Assembly: GCA_900314355.1 (NCBI GenBank)
Contig: OMUY01000041.1
Location: forward strand, 1-59,875
Direction of reading: 5' to 3'
Length of the DNA: 59,875 nucleotides
From: an uncultured Eubacteriales bacterium
GTDB lineage: Bacteria > Bacillota > Clostridia > Oscillospirales > Acutalibacteraceae
Below the pieces are notes generated by a model. It did not search any database. It worked only from the letters and a program-made list of their open reading frames with translations, and was not told the DNA's origin. Of this stretch, positions 17,282 to 25,697 are shown in pieces (within the stretch, counting starts at the first letter, position 1; the number at the start of each line of letters is the position of its first letter). The translations under genes were made by a program, and so were the position numbers.

Positions 17282-18403
17282 ATGTCAGAACTTGCTAAGA
17301 ATAGCAAAAAAAATTTAAATAAGAGCGTTCAGTCGGAGATTACCACCCTCCTGATAGTAGCAGTGGCTTTTGTCATAGTTGAAATATTCAAATCAGTCGG
17401 ACTTATCAACAGCCATGTTCAGGGTATGCTCGTTCCCCTATGCTACTACTCAATAGTTGCCGTGTCTTTGAATCTTGTCGTAGGTATTCTTGGTGACCTT
17501 TCTTTGGGACATGCGGGATTTATGTGCGTCGGCGCTTATGCATCGTCTATTTTCTCCGTTGTGACAAAAGACGCGATACCGTCCACATGGCTCAGATTTA
17601 CATTGGCAATAATTCTCGGCGGTATATTCGCTGCGATATTCGGATTTTTAATCGGAATACCCGTACTCAGACTTTCAGGCGACTATCTTGCAATAGTAAC
17701 GCTCGCATTCGGTGAGATTATCAAAAATATTCTCGGTTCTATTTATGTAGGCTATGATTCAAATGGTATTCATATGTCGTTTGAATCGACGTCGTCTCTC
17801 AATCTTGAGGAAGACGGAAAATTATTAATTAACGGACCTCTGGGAATAAGCGGAACGCCTAAAAACGCAACGTTTGAAGTCGGCGTCGTCCTCCTTCTCA
17901 TAACTCTCGTAGTTGTTCTGAACTTTATTAATTCCAGAGGCGGCAGAGCTGTAATGTCCGTAAGAGACAACAGAATAGCTGCCGAATCGGTAGGAATAAA
18001 CGTTACAAAATATAAACTTATCGCTTTTACTCTTTCCGCATTTTTCGCCGGAATTGCCGGAGTTCTTTATTCGCATAATATTGCTGTTCTCGCGGCGTCG
18101 TCCAAAAACTTCGGATACAATATGTCAATACTCTTCCTTGTATTTGTAGTTCTCGGCGGAATAGGAAATATAAGAGGCTCTGTAATAGCGGCTGTCGTTC
18201 TTACTCTTCTTCCGGAACTTCTGAGATCAATGAACGATTACAGAATGCTCATTTATTCGATAGTGCTTATTTTAATGATGATATTCACGTCAAGCCCGAA
18301 GATGATAGAGTACAGAGAAAAACACGGCCTTCACAGAAAAGTGAAAGCGGGAAATAAGAAAAATAATGTTCCCAAAGATGCCGGAGGTGAAGAAAATGTC
18401 TGA
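17282..18403 (+). CDS. livM: Branched-chain amino acid ABC transporter permease LivM
   Basis: A 373-residue permease that pairs with LivH. Conserved LivM segments are VVGILGDLSLGHAGFMCVGAY (shortened signature LSLGHAGFM) near residue 80 and SVRDNRIAAESVGINVTKYK, the cytoplasmic loop contacting the ATPases. It has a charged C-terminal tail of about 35 residues after the last helix. AAAGGGGGC lies upstream of its ATG. The 3' end overlaps livG by eight bases, so the permease and ATPase genes are translationally coupled. Confidence 0.95.
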   Translation: MSELAKNSKKNLNKSVQSEITTLLIVAVAFVIVEIFKSVGLINSHVQGMLVPLCYYSIVAVSLNLVVGILGDLSLGHAGFMCVGAYASSIFSVVTKDAIPSTWLRFTLAIILGGIFAAIFGFLIGIPVLRLSGDYLAIVTLAFGEIIKNILGSIYVGYDSNGIHMSFESTSSLNLEEDGKLLINGPLGISGTPKNATFEVGVVLLLITLVVVLNFINSRGGRAVMSVRDNRIAAESVGINVTKYKLIAFTLSAFFAGIAGVLYSHNIAVLAASSKNFGYNMSILFLVFVVLGGIGNIRGSVIAAVVLTLLPELLRSMNDYRMLIYSIVLILMMIFTSSPKMIEYREKHGLHRKVKAGNKKNNVPKDAGGEENV

Positions 18404-19163
18404 TGAAGTAGTATTAAAAGCTGAAAATTTAGGCGTTCAGTTCGGCGGACTTAAAGCGGTAGACAATTTCAACATAGAAATAAAAAAAGGCCAGCTTTAC
18501 GGTCTTATCGGACCTAACGGCGCGGGCAAGACTACTATTTTCAATCTTCTGACAGGCGTTTATAAACCGACAGAAGGTTATGCAGAGCTGTGTGGGAAAA
18601 AAATCACCGGACTTTCACCTGTAAAAGTAAATAAAATGGGAGTTGCGCGTACATTTCAGAATATCAGACTTTTTTCACAGATGTCTGTTCTTGACAATGT
18701 AAAAGTCGGTCTTCACAACAGATACAAATACGGCACGTTTCAGGGAATTTTAAGACTTCCAAAATACAGGAAAACAGAAAGAGAAATGGACGCGGAAGCT
18801 TTCAGAATACTGAAAATATTCGACCTCGATCAGGAAGCTTCGTTTATGTCGTCCAATCTTCCTTACGGAAAACAGAGAAAGCTTGAAATAGCGAGAGCGC
18901 TTGCAACTGAGCCGAAGCTTCTTCTTCTCGACGAGCCGGCGGCAGGAATGAACCCTAACGAGACAGCGGAGCTTATGGATACCATAAAGCTTGTAAGAGA
19001 TAAATTTGATATGACCATTCTTTTGATTGAGCATGATATGCATCTTGTTTCGGGTATTTGCGAACAGCTTACTGTTCTGAATTTCGGACAGGTTCTCTGC
19101 CAGGGAGACACAAAATCGGTTTTGACAAATCCGGAAGTTGTAAAGGCTTATCTCGGAGACTAA
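18396..19163 (+). CDS. livG: Branched-chain amino acid ABC transporter ATPase LivG
   Basis: A 255-residue ABC ATPase that powers the transporter from the cytoplasmic side. The Walker A loop is GPNGAGKTT, the Walker B is LLLLDEPAAGMNP and the switch histidine lies in LLIEHDMHL. The family's ABC signature is divergent here (LPYGKQRKLEIARAL), which is usual for LivG. The ATG at 18396 follows GGAGGTG and overlaps the livM stop. A longer frame from 18366 would put the start before that ribosome binding site and is rejected. livF follows after 15 bases. Confidence 0.95.
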   Translation: MSDEVVLKAENLGVQFGGLKAVDNFNIEIKKGQLYGLIGPNGAGKTTIFNLLTGVYKPTEGYAELCGKKITGLSPVKVNKMGVARTFQNIRLFSQMSVLDNVKVGLHNRYKYGTFQGILRLPKYRKTEREMDAEAFRILKIFDLDQEASFMSSNLPYGKQRKLEIARALATEPKLLLLDEPAAGMNPNETAELMDTIKLVRDKFDMTILLIEHDMHLVSGICEQLTVLNFGQVLCQGDTKSVLTNPEVVKAYLGD

Positions 19164-19178
19164 GGAGGAAAAAATCAG

Positions 19179-19889
19179 ATGGCATTGCTTGAAGTAAAAG
19201 ACCTTGAAGTCAGCTACGGAGTAATCCGCGCTATTAAGGGTATATCCTTCCAAGTCGAAGAGGGCGAAATAATCGCTCTTATCGGAGCGAACGGCGCCGG
19301 CAAAACGACAACTCTTCATACAATTTCGGGACTTATGAAACCTGATAAAGGCAGCGTAATATATAACGGCGAGGATATTACAAAAAAGCCCGCTTATCAG
19401 ATAGTATCAATGGGCATGGCTCAGGTTCCTGAAGGAAGACGTGTTTTTTCAAACTTGACCGTTCTTGACAACTTGAAACTCGGCGCGTATTCGAGAAAAA
19501 ACAAGGACGAGATAAAAGACAGCATTAAGTACGTATATGAAAAATTCCCCAGACTTGAAGAAAGAAAAAATCAGGTCGCCGGAACGTTGTCGGGCGGCGA
19601 ACAGCAGATGCTCGCAATGGGCAGAGCGCTCATGTCAAGACCAAAACTTATATTGATGGATGAACCGTCAATGGGTCTTTCTCCTCTTCTCGTAAACGAA
19701 ATTTTTGATATTATCAGGTCTATCAATGAAAATGGAACGACAGTTCTTCTTGTTGAGCAGAATGCTAAAAAAGCTCTTGAAATTGCCGACAGAGGATATG
19801 TTCTTGAAACCGGATCCATTTCACTCAGCGGCGACGCGAAAGATCTTATGAATAACGACGAGGTCAGAAAAGCTTATCTCGGTGAATAA
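19179..19889 (+). CDS. livF: Branched-chain amino acid ABC transporter ATPase LivF
   Basis: A 236-residue ABC ATPase, the second nucleotide-binding subunit of the LivHMGF importer. Walker A is GANGAGKTT, the ABC signature is LSGGEQQMLAMGRAL, Walker B is LILMDEPSMGLSP and the switch histidine position is occupied by Gln in LLVEQNAKKAL, as is common in LivF. AAGGAGG precedes the ATG closely. It is the last gene of the operon and is followed by a terminator hairpin. Confidence 0.95.
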   Translation: MALLEVKDLEVSYGVIRAIKGISFQVEEGEIIALIGANGAGKTTTLHTISGLMKPDKGSVIYNGEDITKKPAYQIVSMGMAQVPEGRRVFSNLTVLDNLKLGAYSRKNKDEIKDSIKYVYEKFPRLEERKNQVAGTLSGGEQQMLAMGRALMSRPKLILMDEPSMGLSPLLVNEIFDIIRSINENGTTVLLVEQNAKKALEIADRGYVLETGSISLSGDAKDLMNNDEVRKAYLGE

Positions 19890-19906
19890 AATTTGTTTTC
19901 ATATTT

Positions 19907-19938
19907 AAACCGGTCGATTATTTCGATCGGTTTTTTCT
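19907..19938 (+). terminator. Terminator of the liv operon
   Basis: ACCGGTCGA (19909-19917) pairs with TCGATCGGT (19923-19931) with one G-U wobble and a five-base loop, followed by six Ts. Confidence 0.85.
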
Positions 19939-19973
19939 TTGAAAATTATTGTTTCATTAATATTGAAAAAGAC

Positions 19974-20001
19974 TTGCAATTTATGCAATATTTGATATAA
20001 T
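19974..20001 (+). promoter_or_regulatory. Extended -10 promoter for the Y-family polymerase gene
   Basis: TTGCAA (19974-19979), a 16-base spacer and TATAAT (19996-20001) preceded by TGA lie about 60 bases upstream of the gene start. No canonical Firmicutes LexA box was found beside it. Confidence 0.6.
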
Positions 20002-20061
20002 ATAAGTAAGTTAAAGGAATGTACAAACCTTGAAATTACATAAATTACAGGCGGTGATTGC

Positions 20062-22107
20062 ATGGACGGCAGATATATAGCTATAGACCTGAAGTCGTTT
20101 TATGCGTCGTGCGAATGCGTTGAAAGAGATCTTGACCCGCTCAACACAAATCTTGTTGTCGCCGATATGTCGAGAACAGAAAAAACAATATGCCTTGCGG
20201 TGTCTCCGGCTCTAAAAAGTCTCGGAGTTCCCGGCAGACCGAGGCTTTTCGAGGTCAATGAAAAAGTAAGAGAGATAAACGCCGACAGGAAAGCCAAATA
20301 CGGCAAAAACCTGAAGAAGAAGTCCGTTTACCTGTCGCAGATAAAATCAGATCCGTCTCGGAAGGTTGATTTTATAGTTGCTAAACCGAGAATGGCGATG
20401 TATATTTCATATTCGACTAAAATCTACTCGATTTATTTAAGGTACGCCTCACCGGACGATATACATGTCTATTCAATTGACGAGGTTTTTATAGACGCCG
20501 CCCCTTATATGAAGCTGTATAAAAAAACAGCAAGGGAACTTGCCGTAGAAATTATTCATACTGTTCTTAAAGAGACAGGAATAACGGCGACTGTAGGTAT
20601 CGGCACAAATCTGTATCTGAGCAAAATCGCTATGGACATAGTCGCGAAACATGTTGACGCCGATAAGGACGGGGTCAGAATTGCTCAGTTGGATGAAATC
20701 AGTTACAGAAAACTTTTATGGGGTCATACGCCTATCACGGATTTTTGGAGGATAGGACGAGGAATTTCAAAAAGACTTGAAAAAATCGGAATAAAGACAA
20801 TGGGCGACGTGGCAAGATGTTCTCTCGGCGGTCCTGACGATTTTTACAATGAAGATATTCTATATAAGATTTTCGGAAAAAATGCGGAACTTCTCATTGA
20901 CCATGCGTGGGGATTCGAGCCATGCCGTATAAGCGATATTAAATCATATACGCCGCAGGAGAGGAGCGTTTCAAACGGTCAGGTTCTTCATAAGCCTTAC
21001 ACTTTTGACGAGACGAGGCTTAACGTCAGGGAAATGGCGGACGAGCTTAGTATGACATTGTTTGAAAAGGAAGCTGTGACAGACCAGCTTGTTCTTTATA
21101 TCGGATACGATGCCGTCAACACGGAAAACGGTTTTTCGGGCGAAATACATATCAACCACTACGGAAAAACGGTTCCTGCCGGAGCGCGCGGTTCGCTTAA
21201 TCTCGGACTTTACACAAACAGTTCAAAAATAATCGTATCATCGGCGCTGAAGCTGTACGATTCAATCGCCGACAAAAATCTTCTTTCAAGAAGAATTTAC
21301 ATCGTGGCAAATCATGCGAAAAGTGAAAGCGAAGTCATGGCAGAAAAAAAAGATGAACAGCTTTCGTTTTTTGTCGATTACGATAAAAAGAGCAGGGAAG
21401 AAAAAGAGCTCGGTAATTTCCTTGAAAAAGAAAAGAAACAGCAGTCCGCTCTGCTGTCAATTCAAAAAAAATTCGGGAAAAATTCGATATTCAAAGCGTC
21501 GGATCTCGAGGAAAACGCCACTGCAATCGAAAGAAACAATCAGATAGGCGGTCACGCGTCAGGAGAAAACAGCGAAACTCAGTCGGATGATGTGCGTTGG
21601 GCGGCTTTAAAAGAGACATCCGAAAAAAGGGAGTCGATGAAGAAAAACGCGGAACTGTTTTCCGGTAAAAGCATTGATTTCAGCTGCGGCAGCGGATATG
21701 ATGATATGATTTATCTGTCTCCGCATAAATCGGCGGCAAGACCAAAAATGAGTCTTCATGACAGAGCGGCGCAGTTTTCGCCGTTTGACGCACTCAAAGG
21801 ATTTGACGAGGCTGTCAGGGAAACGTCGAAGCTTACAAAATCAAAAGTTATCCATTCGTCCGATATGGATGAGGAGACAAATGAAAGCCTTGTTAAAATA
21901 GCGGAAAACATAGATTCTCACCCTGAGGTTGAGGTTAAATATTTTTCTTCGGACGAAAGTAAAAGCGGCGGTGATTATATGATTAAAAAAGGTTTTGTCA
22001 AGAAGATAGATGCTTTAAGCGGCAAAATGATTTTTGAGGACGGCGGCAATGTCAAAATAAATGATATAGACTTTGTTGAGATTTTAAATAAAGAAGGGCG
22101 GGCTTAA
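20062..22107 (+). CDS. Y-family DNA polymerase fused to a YolD-like domain
   Basis: A 681-residue protein combining two functions normally encoded by separate genes. Residues 1 to about 430 are a UmuC/DinB-type translesion polymerase. Asp9 lies in YIAIDLKSFYASCE, which also contains the steric-gate aromatic region, and Asp140-Glu141 are in YSIDEVFIDA. A helix-hairpin-helix region follows near 230-260 and a little-finger domain near 300-425. A charged linker (about 430-545) leads into a YolD-like module with the family hallmark DRAAQFSPFDALKGFDEA at 567-584 and a beta-rich end. YolD proteins are usually small partners encoded beside such polymerases in Firmicutes. It presumably performs damage-tolerant synthesis. 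GGCGGTG precedes the ATG. The frame is continuous, with no sign of frameshift. Confidence 0.88.
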   Translation: MDGRYIAIDLKSFYASCECVERDLDPLNTNLVVADMSRTEKTICLAVSPALKSLGVPGRPRLFEVNEKVREINADRKAKYGKNLKKKSVYLSQIKSDPSRKVDFIVAKPRMAMYISYSTKIYSIYLRYASPDDIHVYSIDEVFIDAAPYMKLYKKTARELAVEIIHTVLKETGITATVGIGTNLYLSKIAMDIVAKHVDADKDGVRIAQLDEISYRKLLWGHTPITDFWRIGRGISKRLEKIGIKTMGDVARCSLGGPDDFYNEDILYKIFGKNAELLIDHAWGFEPCRISDIKSYTPQERSVSNGQVLHKPYTFDETRLNVREMADELSMTLFEKEAVTDQLVLYIGYDAVNTENGFSGEIHINHYGKTVPAGARGSLNLGLYTNSSKIIVSSALKLYDSIADKNLLSRRIYIVANHAKSESEVMAEKKDEQLSFFVDYDKKSREEKELGNFLEKEKKQQSALLSIQKKFGKNSIFKASDLEENATAIERNNQIGGHASGENSETQSDDVRWAALKETSEKRESMKKNAELFSGKSIDFSCGSGYDDMIYLSPHKSAARPKMSLHDRAAQFSPFDALKGFDEAVRETSKLTKSKVIHSSDMDEETNESLVKIAENIDSHPEVEVKYFSSDESKSGGDYMIKKGFVKKIDALSGKMIFEDGGNVKINDIDFVEILNKEGRA

Positions 22108-22137
22108 AAAGTCCGCTCAAATTATTTGACGCCCTGT

Positions 22138-23481
22138 TTATGAAAGCTTCCACTTTTGTATTCTTCCCGTCTCGTCTCTCGGCAAAACGCCGTGGAAAGA
22201 AACGGCGGCTTTTATCTGTCCGTTTTTGCTCAATGTTCCGTTCAGTTTTTTTACTGCCGAAATGGCGGCTATCATATCTATCTTGTCTGATACGACTAAA
22301 GCGGGGCTTCCGTTTTGGTCAATAATACATAATTCGTCAGAGGAAAGGATGTTTCTCAGCTTCTCTTCGTATTCCTCACAGTGAATTTTTGTGCCGTCCG
22401 ATAGAATTATAATATCTTTTTTGCTGCATTTGAATTTAAACGAACCGTCGAAATATTTTTCTCCTATGTCGCCTGTCAAAAAATATCCGTCTTTATCAGT
22501 GGGCATTGTTCCGTCTATATAACAGTCCATTAAATTATCCGATTTGACTTTTATCTCGCCGTCACCTTCAAATTCTATTTTATTATTTCCGCAGGCTTTA
22601 AGTCTGTACGGGTCGTCTTCTAAACAAGACGCGGCGGCAATTCCGGAAAGTTCGGTCATTCCGTAGACTATTTTCAAATTGATGTCTCTGTCTTTTAATT
22701 CAGACGCGATATTTTTAGGAAGAAGAGAAGCGGCGACTATTACTGTCTTTAAATTGTCGTTAAACCCGTCTGTTTTAATAAGTTTTTTCAAAGCCGCAGG
22801 TGACGCCGGCAATATGGTAGGTCTGAAATAATTCGGATTCTTTTCGTCGGATATGTTTTTGGAAAGCGCTATGCAGGAGCCAGAACAAAGTCCCCAAAGG
22901 ATTGCGCATACGAAGCCGAACGCGTGGCTTACGGGAAGCGAAGATAAAATTATATCGTTTTCGCCGGCGTGCACAGAGTCCTGAAGGCAGTCGGAGGCAG
23001 ACAGCAGAGCCTTTTGGGAAATAACGGCGCCCCTCGGATTTCCGTTCGCTGTAGACGTAAAAAATACCAATCTTGCCTTGTTGTTTTCTTTTTTCTCTTT
23101 TTTAATGTTTTCGGAAGATTTATAAAGCTTAGGTAAAAGTGACTTTCTCTGTTCATAATCAACCGCAAAAACCGAATCGCATTTTGACGCGGTGAATATT
23201 TCCGACAATGCGTCTTCCGAAAGAGTTTTATCAGCCGTTACTACGTCTATTCCGGCGATAATGTCAGCAAAAATTCTGATAACGGTCTTTTCGTCATTTG
23301 AGCAGACGACAAGTTCACGGGAAATATTCTGTTTTTTTGCTTTTTCCGCAAGTCTCATCACTTCAAAGTAAAACCTTTGATATGTGATGAACATTTTTGA
23401 CCCGCTGAAATCAAAAAGAAGCGCGGGCAGCTCGGAATTTTTTCGATATTCAAATATTTCCGAGAAAGAGTTGAAAATCAT
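22138..23481 (-). CDS. Divergent AMP-dependent (acyl-adenylating) synthetase
   Basis: A 447-residue member of the ANL superfamily (acyl-CoA synthetases, adenylation domains), shorter than the usual 500-550. Recognisable core motifs are altered. The phosphate loop reads FFTSTANGNPRGAVIS instead of the usual TSGTTGxPKG, the adenine-binding motif YGMTE is intact and the hinge region TGDIGEKYFDG is recognisable. The C-terminal A10 motif reads DETGRIQKWKL, with Arg where the catalytic Lys is normally found. The substrate is unknown and reduced or altered adenylation is possible. It is convergent with the Y-family polymerase gene (30 bases between stops) and has no carrier-protein gene next to it. 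A second, more canonical family member lies at 56765. Confidence 0.75.
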   Translation of the reverse strand: MIFNSFSEIFEYRKNSELPALLFDFSGSKMFITYQRFYFEVMRLAEKAKKQNISRELVVCSNDEKTVIRIFADIIAGIDVVTADKTLSEDALSEIFTASKCDSVFAVDYEQRKSLLPKLYKSSENIKKEKKENNKARLVFFTSTANGNPRGAVISQKALLSASDCLQDSVHAGENDIILSSLPVSHAFGFVCAILWGLCSGSCIALSKNISDEKNPNYFRPTILPASPAALKKLIKTDGFNDNLKTVIVAASLLPKNIASELKDRDINLKIVYGMTELSGIAAASCLEDDPYRLKACGNNKIEFEGDGEIKVKSDNLMDCYIDGTMPTDKDGYFLTGDIGEKYFDGSFKFKCSKKDIIILSDGTKIHCEEYEEKLRNILSSDELCIIDQNGSPALVVSDKIDMIAAISAVKKLNGTLSKNGQIKAAVSFHGVLPRDETGRIQKWKLS

Positions 23482-23587
23482 AATATATCCTTCCTTGTTT
23501 TCATCGATAAAAAACGATACAAAAAGACGCCTGAATTTATTCAGATATTATATCATAGACTATTTTTTTATTCAACAATTAAAGCGA

Positions 23588-23622
23588 TAAAAAAATACGC
23601 CCTGTTTTTGGCGGGGCGTTGA
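23588..23622 (-). terminator. Terminator of the secreted beta-structure protein gene
   Basis: On the minus strand ACGCCC and GGGCGT form a stem around an 11-base loop, followed by A and a run of seven Ts (plus-strand As at 23589-23595). Confidence 0.7.
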
Positions 23623-23691
23623 AAAATCCAAATGAATTTTTTTCCGGCTTGAAAATAATTACGTCGTTCGGTTTATCCGAGATATAAATTT

Positions 23692-25410
23692 TTACTTTGA
23701 GAAAATCGATTCTATTTTATCTATGATATTTCTGAAAAAAGATCTTATTCTTTCGATTATTTTAATGAAAAACGACTCCTGATGCTGTTCTTCGTTATTG
23801 TTTGAATCTTTGATATCGTTTGAGCTGTTTGAGGACGTTGAAGACGCGGTGGTTTTTTCTGTTGTTGTGCTTTCACCTGAAGAATAAGATGTAAACAAAG
23901 TGTCGGTATTTGTTCCGAAGTAGGAGTCAAAGTCTGTTCTGGAGATAAAATCGGAGTCTGCCGATGAAGCTCCCGATGTGTCTGCTTCAGCCGAGTAAGT
24001 TCCCGTTACTGTTAAAGTGACGTCAGATGTACCTTTCACAACTGTTTTGCCGCCTGCTACGATAGTTGCTGTTTTTCCGCTCTCGTCAACTATCTGAGCG
24101 CCGTTTGCCGCAGAAAGATTTGTAACGGCAGAATCGCCTGTCAAAACCCATTTTGAGCTTGAATCCAATGTCACGGATATCGGAGAATCGGATTTGTCGG
24201 TGTTAACTGAATTTGTCGTGATGTAAGTCGAGCCTGTATAAGTGGAATTATTTACGATATAAATATCCAAAGCGGAAATTGTATCGGCGGAGATATTTCC
24301 CGAAACTGTCTCATTGTCTAATGTGACAGTCGCTTTTCCTCCGTTTGAACCGGCTGTGCCCCAGTTATTTGAATCGTTTCCTTCGGCTCTTATCAGATAA
24401 GCATTGTCAGAGTCGTAATTTAATGTCGCGTTCTTTAAAAGAAGATCGGCGGTCGTGTTGGTGATATAGAAAAAAGCACCCGATGTAATTGCCGATGTAA
24501 GAGTGGAATCAATCGCCTGAAATTCTGCGCTGGTGCTTGACGAGGCGTCGGCATCGCCTGATGTGGACTGATAGATAATAACTGCGTCGGCTATGGGATC
24601 CGACCCCGAAGATTTAGTATTGGAAGATGTCAGGGATGAATTTAAAATGATTATCTTGTTCAATCCTTCCATTCCGGCTATTTGGCTGCCTGTCGCTTCT
24701 CCTGTGACGTTTGAAACTTCAATGTCGCCTGTCGAGTAGATAAGCGGAGACCCCGCGCCCTGAGTTTTCAGCTCCGAATCTGCAACAGATACGTTTCCGC
24801 CGCCTCTGTCCGTCGCGAGAGCCGCCGAGTGATCGCCCGATGTAGATATATTCATCTTCGACGCTACAACAGTTCCTCCGTATGTCGCGTCAATTCCTCT
24901 TGAATTTCCCGCCGTTGTAGTGACAGTGTCGTTTAAAGCGTAAATTGTGCCGGAGTCTGTGGAAAATAATCCGTTAGACCCTTCCGAATCAGCTGATAAA
25001 TTTGAATCTTTAATATAAACTTTTGACGAATCTCCGACTGAAAGAACAATAGAGTTTACGCCGTAAAAATTACAGTTGTCGCCGTCTGAGTCAGAACCTG
25101 TTTTTGTTATTGTTCCGTTCGTGACGGCTGCTGTTCCTCCGTTTTCAGAAAGTACGGCGTTCTGATCCGAGTTTGTAGCCGAAATAGTTTCCGAATCTGA
25201 TTGCTTGCTTTCTCCGTCGGCTGTCAAAGCTCCCGAATAGCTTCCCGAATAATCGTACTCCTGAGTGTTCGCTCCTTTCCCGGGACCTCCGGAAGAACCT
25301 CCCGGCATTGAAGGAGGCGCCGAAGATGCGTATGATATAACAGATACCGAAGCGAATGCGATTGCTGCCGAAAGTAAAATACCCAATGTTTTTTGTAGCG
25401 TTTTCTTCAT
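23692..25410 (-). CDS. Secreted repetitive beta-structure protein, function unknown
   Basis: A 572-residue exported protein. A signal peptide (about residues 1-28, cleavage near SYA-S) is followed by a Gly/Pro/Ser-rich stretch (SSGGPGKG). A long region (60-490) contains short repeated strands rich in Ser, Thr, Asp, Gly and Asn, with recurring small turns such as ATDRGGG and LIYSTGDI, suggesting a right-handed beta-helix or adhesin-like solenoid. A low-complexity Ser/Thr/Asn linker (about 500-540) leads to a basic/aromatic amphipathic C-terminal helix ending in FFRNIIDKIESIFSK. There is no LPXTG signal. AAAGGAGA precedes the ATG. Upstream lies an array of four 11-base repeats resembling a PhoP box. 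Possible roles are adhesion or surface coating; I recognise no enzyme motif. Confidence 0.75.
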   Translation of the reverse strand: MKKTLQKTLGILLSAAIAFASVSVISYASSAPPSMPGGSSGGPGKGANTQEYDYSGSYSGALTADGESKQSDSETISATNSDQNAVLSENGGTAAVTNGTITKTGSDSDGDNCNFYGVNSIVLSVGDSSKVYIKDSNLSADSEGSNGLFSTDSGTIYALNDTVTTTAGNSRGIDATYGGTVVASKMNISTSGDHSAALATDRGGGNVSVADSELKTQGAGSPLIYSTGDIEVSNVTGEATGSQIAGMEGLNKIIILNSSLTSSNTKSSGSDPIADAVIIYQSTSGDADASSSTSAEFQAIDSTLTSAITSGAFFYITNTTADLLLKNATLNYDSDNAYLIRAEGNDSNNWGTAGSNGGKATVTLDNETVSGNISADTISALDIYIVNNSTYTGSTYITTNSVNTDKSDSPISVTLDSSSKWVLTGDSAVTNLSAANGAQIVDESGKTATIVAGGKTVVKGTSDVTLTVTGTYSAEADTSGASSADSDFISRTDFDSYFGTNTDTLFTSYSSGESTTTEKTTASSTSSNSSNDIKDSNNNEEQHQESFFIKIIERIRSFFRNIIDKIESIFSK

Positions 25411-25441
25411 TTTTATCGTCTCCTTTTGTTTTGTTGATTAA

Positions 25442-25494
25442 ATCATAAATTTCAAAACTAAAAGAAGATTAAACTTAAATTAAAACTATGTTAA
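25442..25494 (-). promoter_or_regulatory. PhoP-box-like array of four 11-bp direct repeats plus -10
   Basis: On the minus strand four consecutive 11-base units begin with TTAACA, TTAATT, TTAATC and TTAGTT (25494 down to 25451), followed by a TATGAT -10 hexamer (25447-25442) and the secreted-protein gene 32 bases later. B. subtilis PhoP binds tandem TT(A/C/T)ACA-like hexamers with 11-base periodicity covering about -20 to -60, which this reproduces. AT-richness makes chance similarity possible. The remainder of 25495-25697 holds only the pflB terminator. Confidence 0.5.
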
Positions 25495-25658
25495 AATTTG
25501 ATTTTGCATTATTGATTATTAATTCTTGCGGCAGGTTATTCGAATTTTCAAAATGACTTACTTGACAAATAACTGTTTGCAGTCGTAACAAAAACTTTCA
25601 TTAAATAATTCATAGTTTTAAATCGTGAAAAAAGCTATGTATAAAAAATCGAAATCAG

Positions 25659-25692
25659 TCAAAAAAATCGGTCGCACTTAAACGACCGATAT
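25659..25692 (-). terminator. Terminator of pflB
   Basis: Minus-strand stem ATCGGTCG/CGACCGAT (perfect 8 base pairs, 25690-25683 with 25674-25667) is followed by six Ts. Confidence 0.85.
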
Positions 25693-25697
25693 TTCTT

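Noticed and set aside
20015-20035. GAATGTACAAAC upstream of the Y-family polymerase gene as a LexA box
   Set aside because: It lacks the paired GAAC...GTTC halves of the Firmicutes LexA consensus, so I do not call SOS control.
23692-25410. Reading the repetitive Ser/Thr/Asp region as a CRISPR array or DNA tandem repeat
   Set aside because: The repetition is at the level of protein strand patterns; there are no identical DNA repeats with regular spacers.
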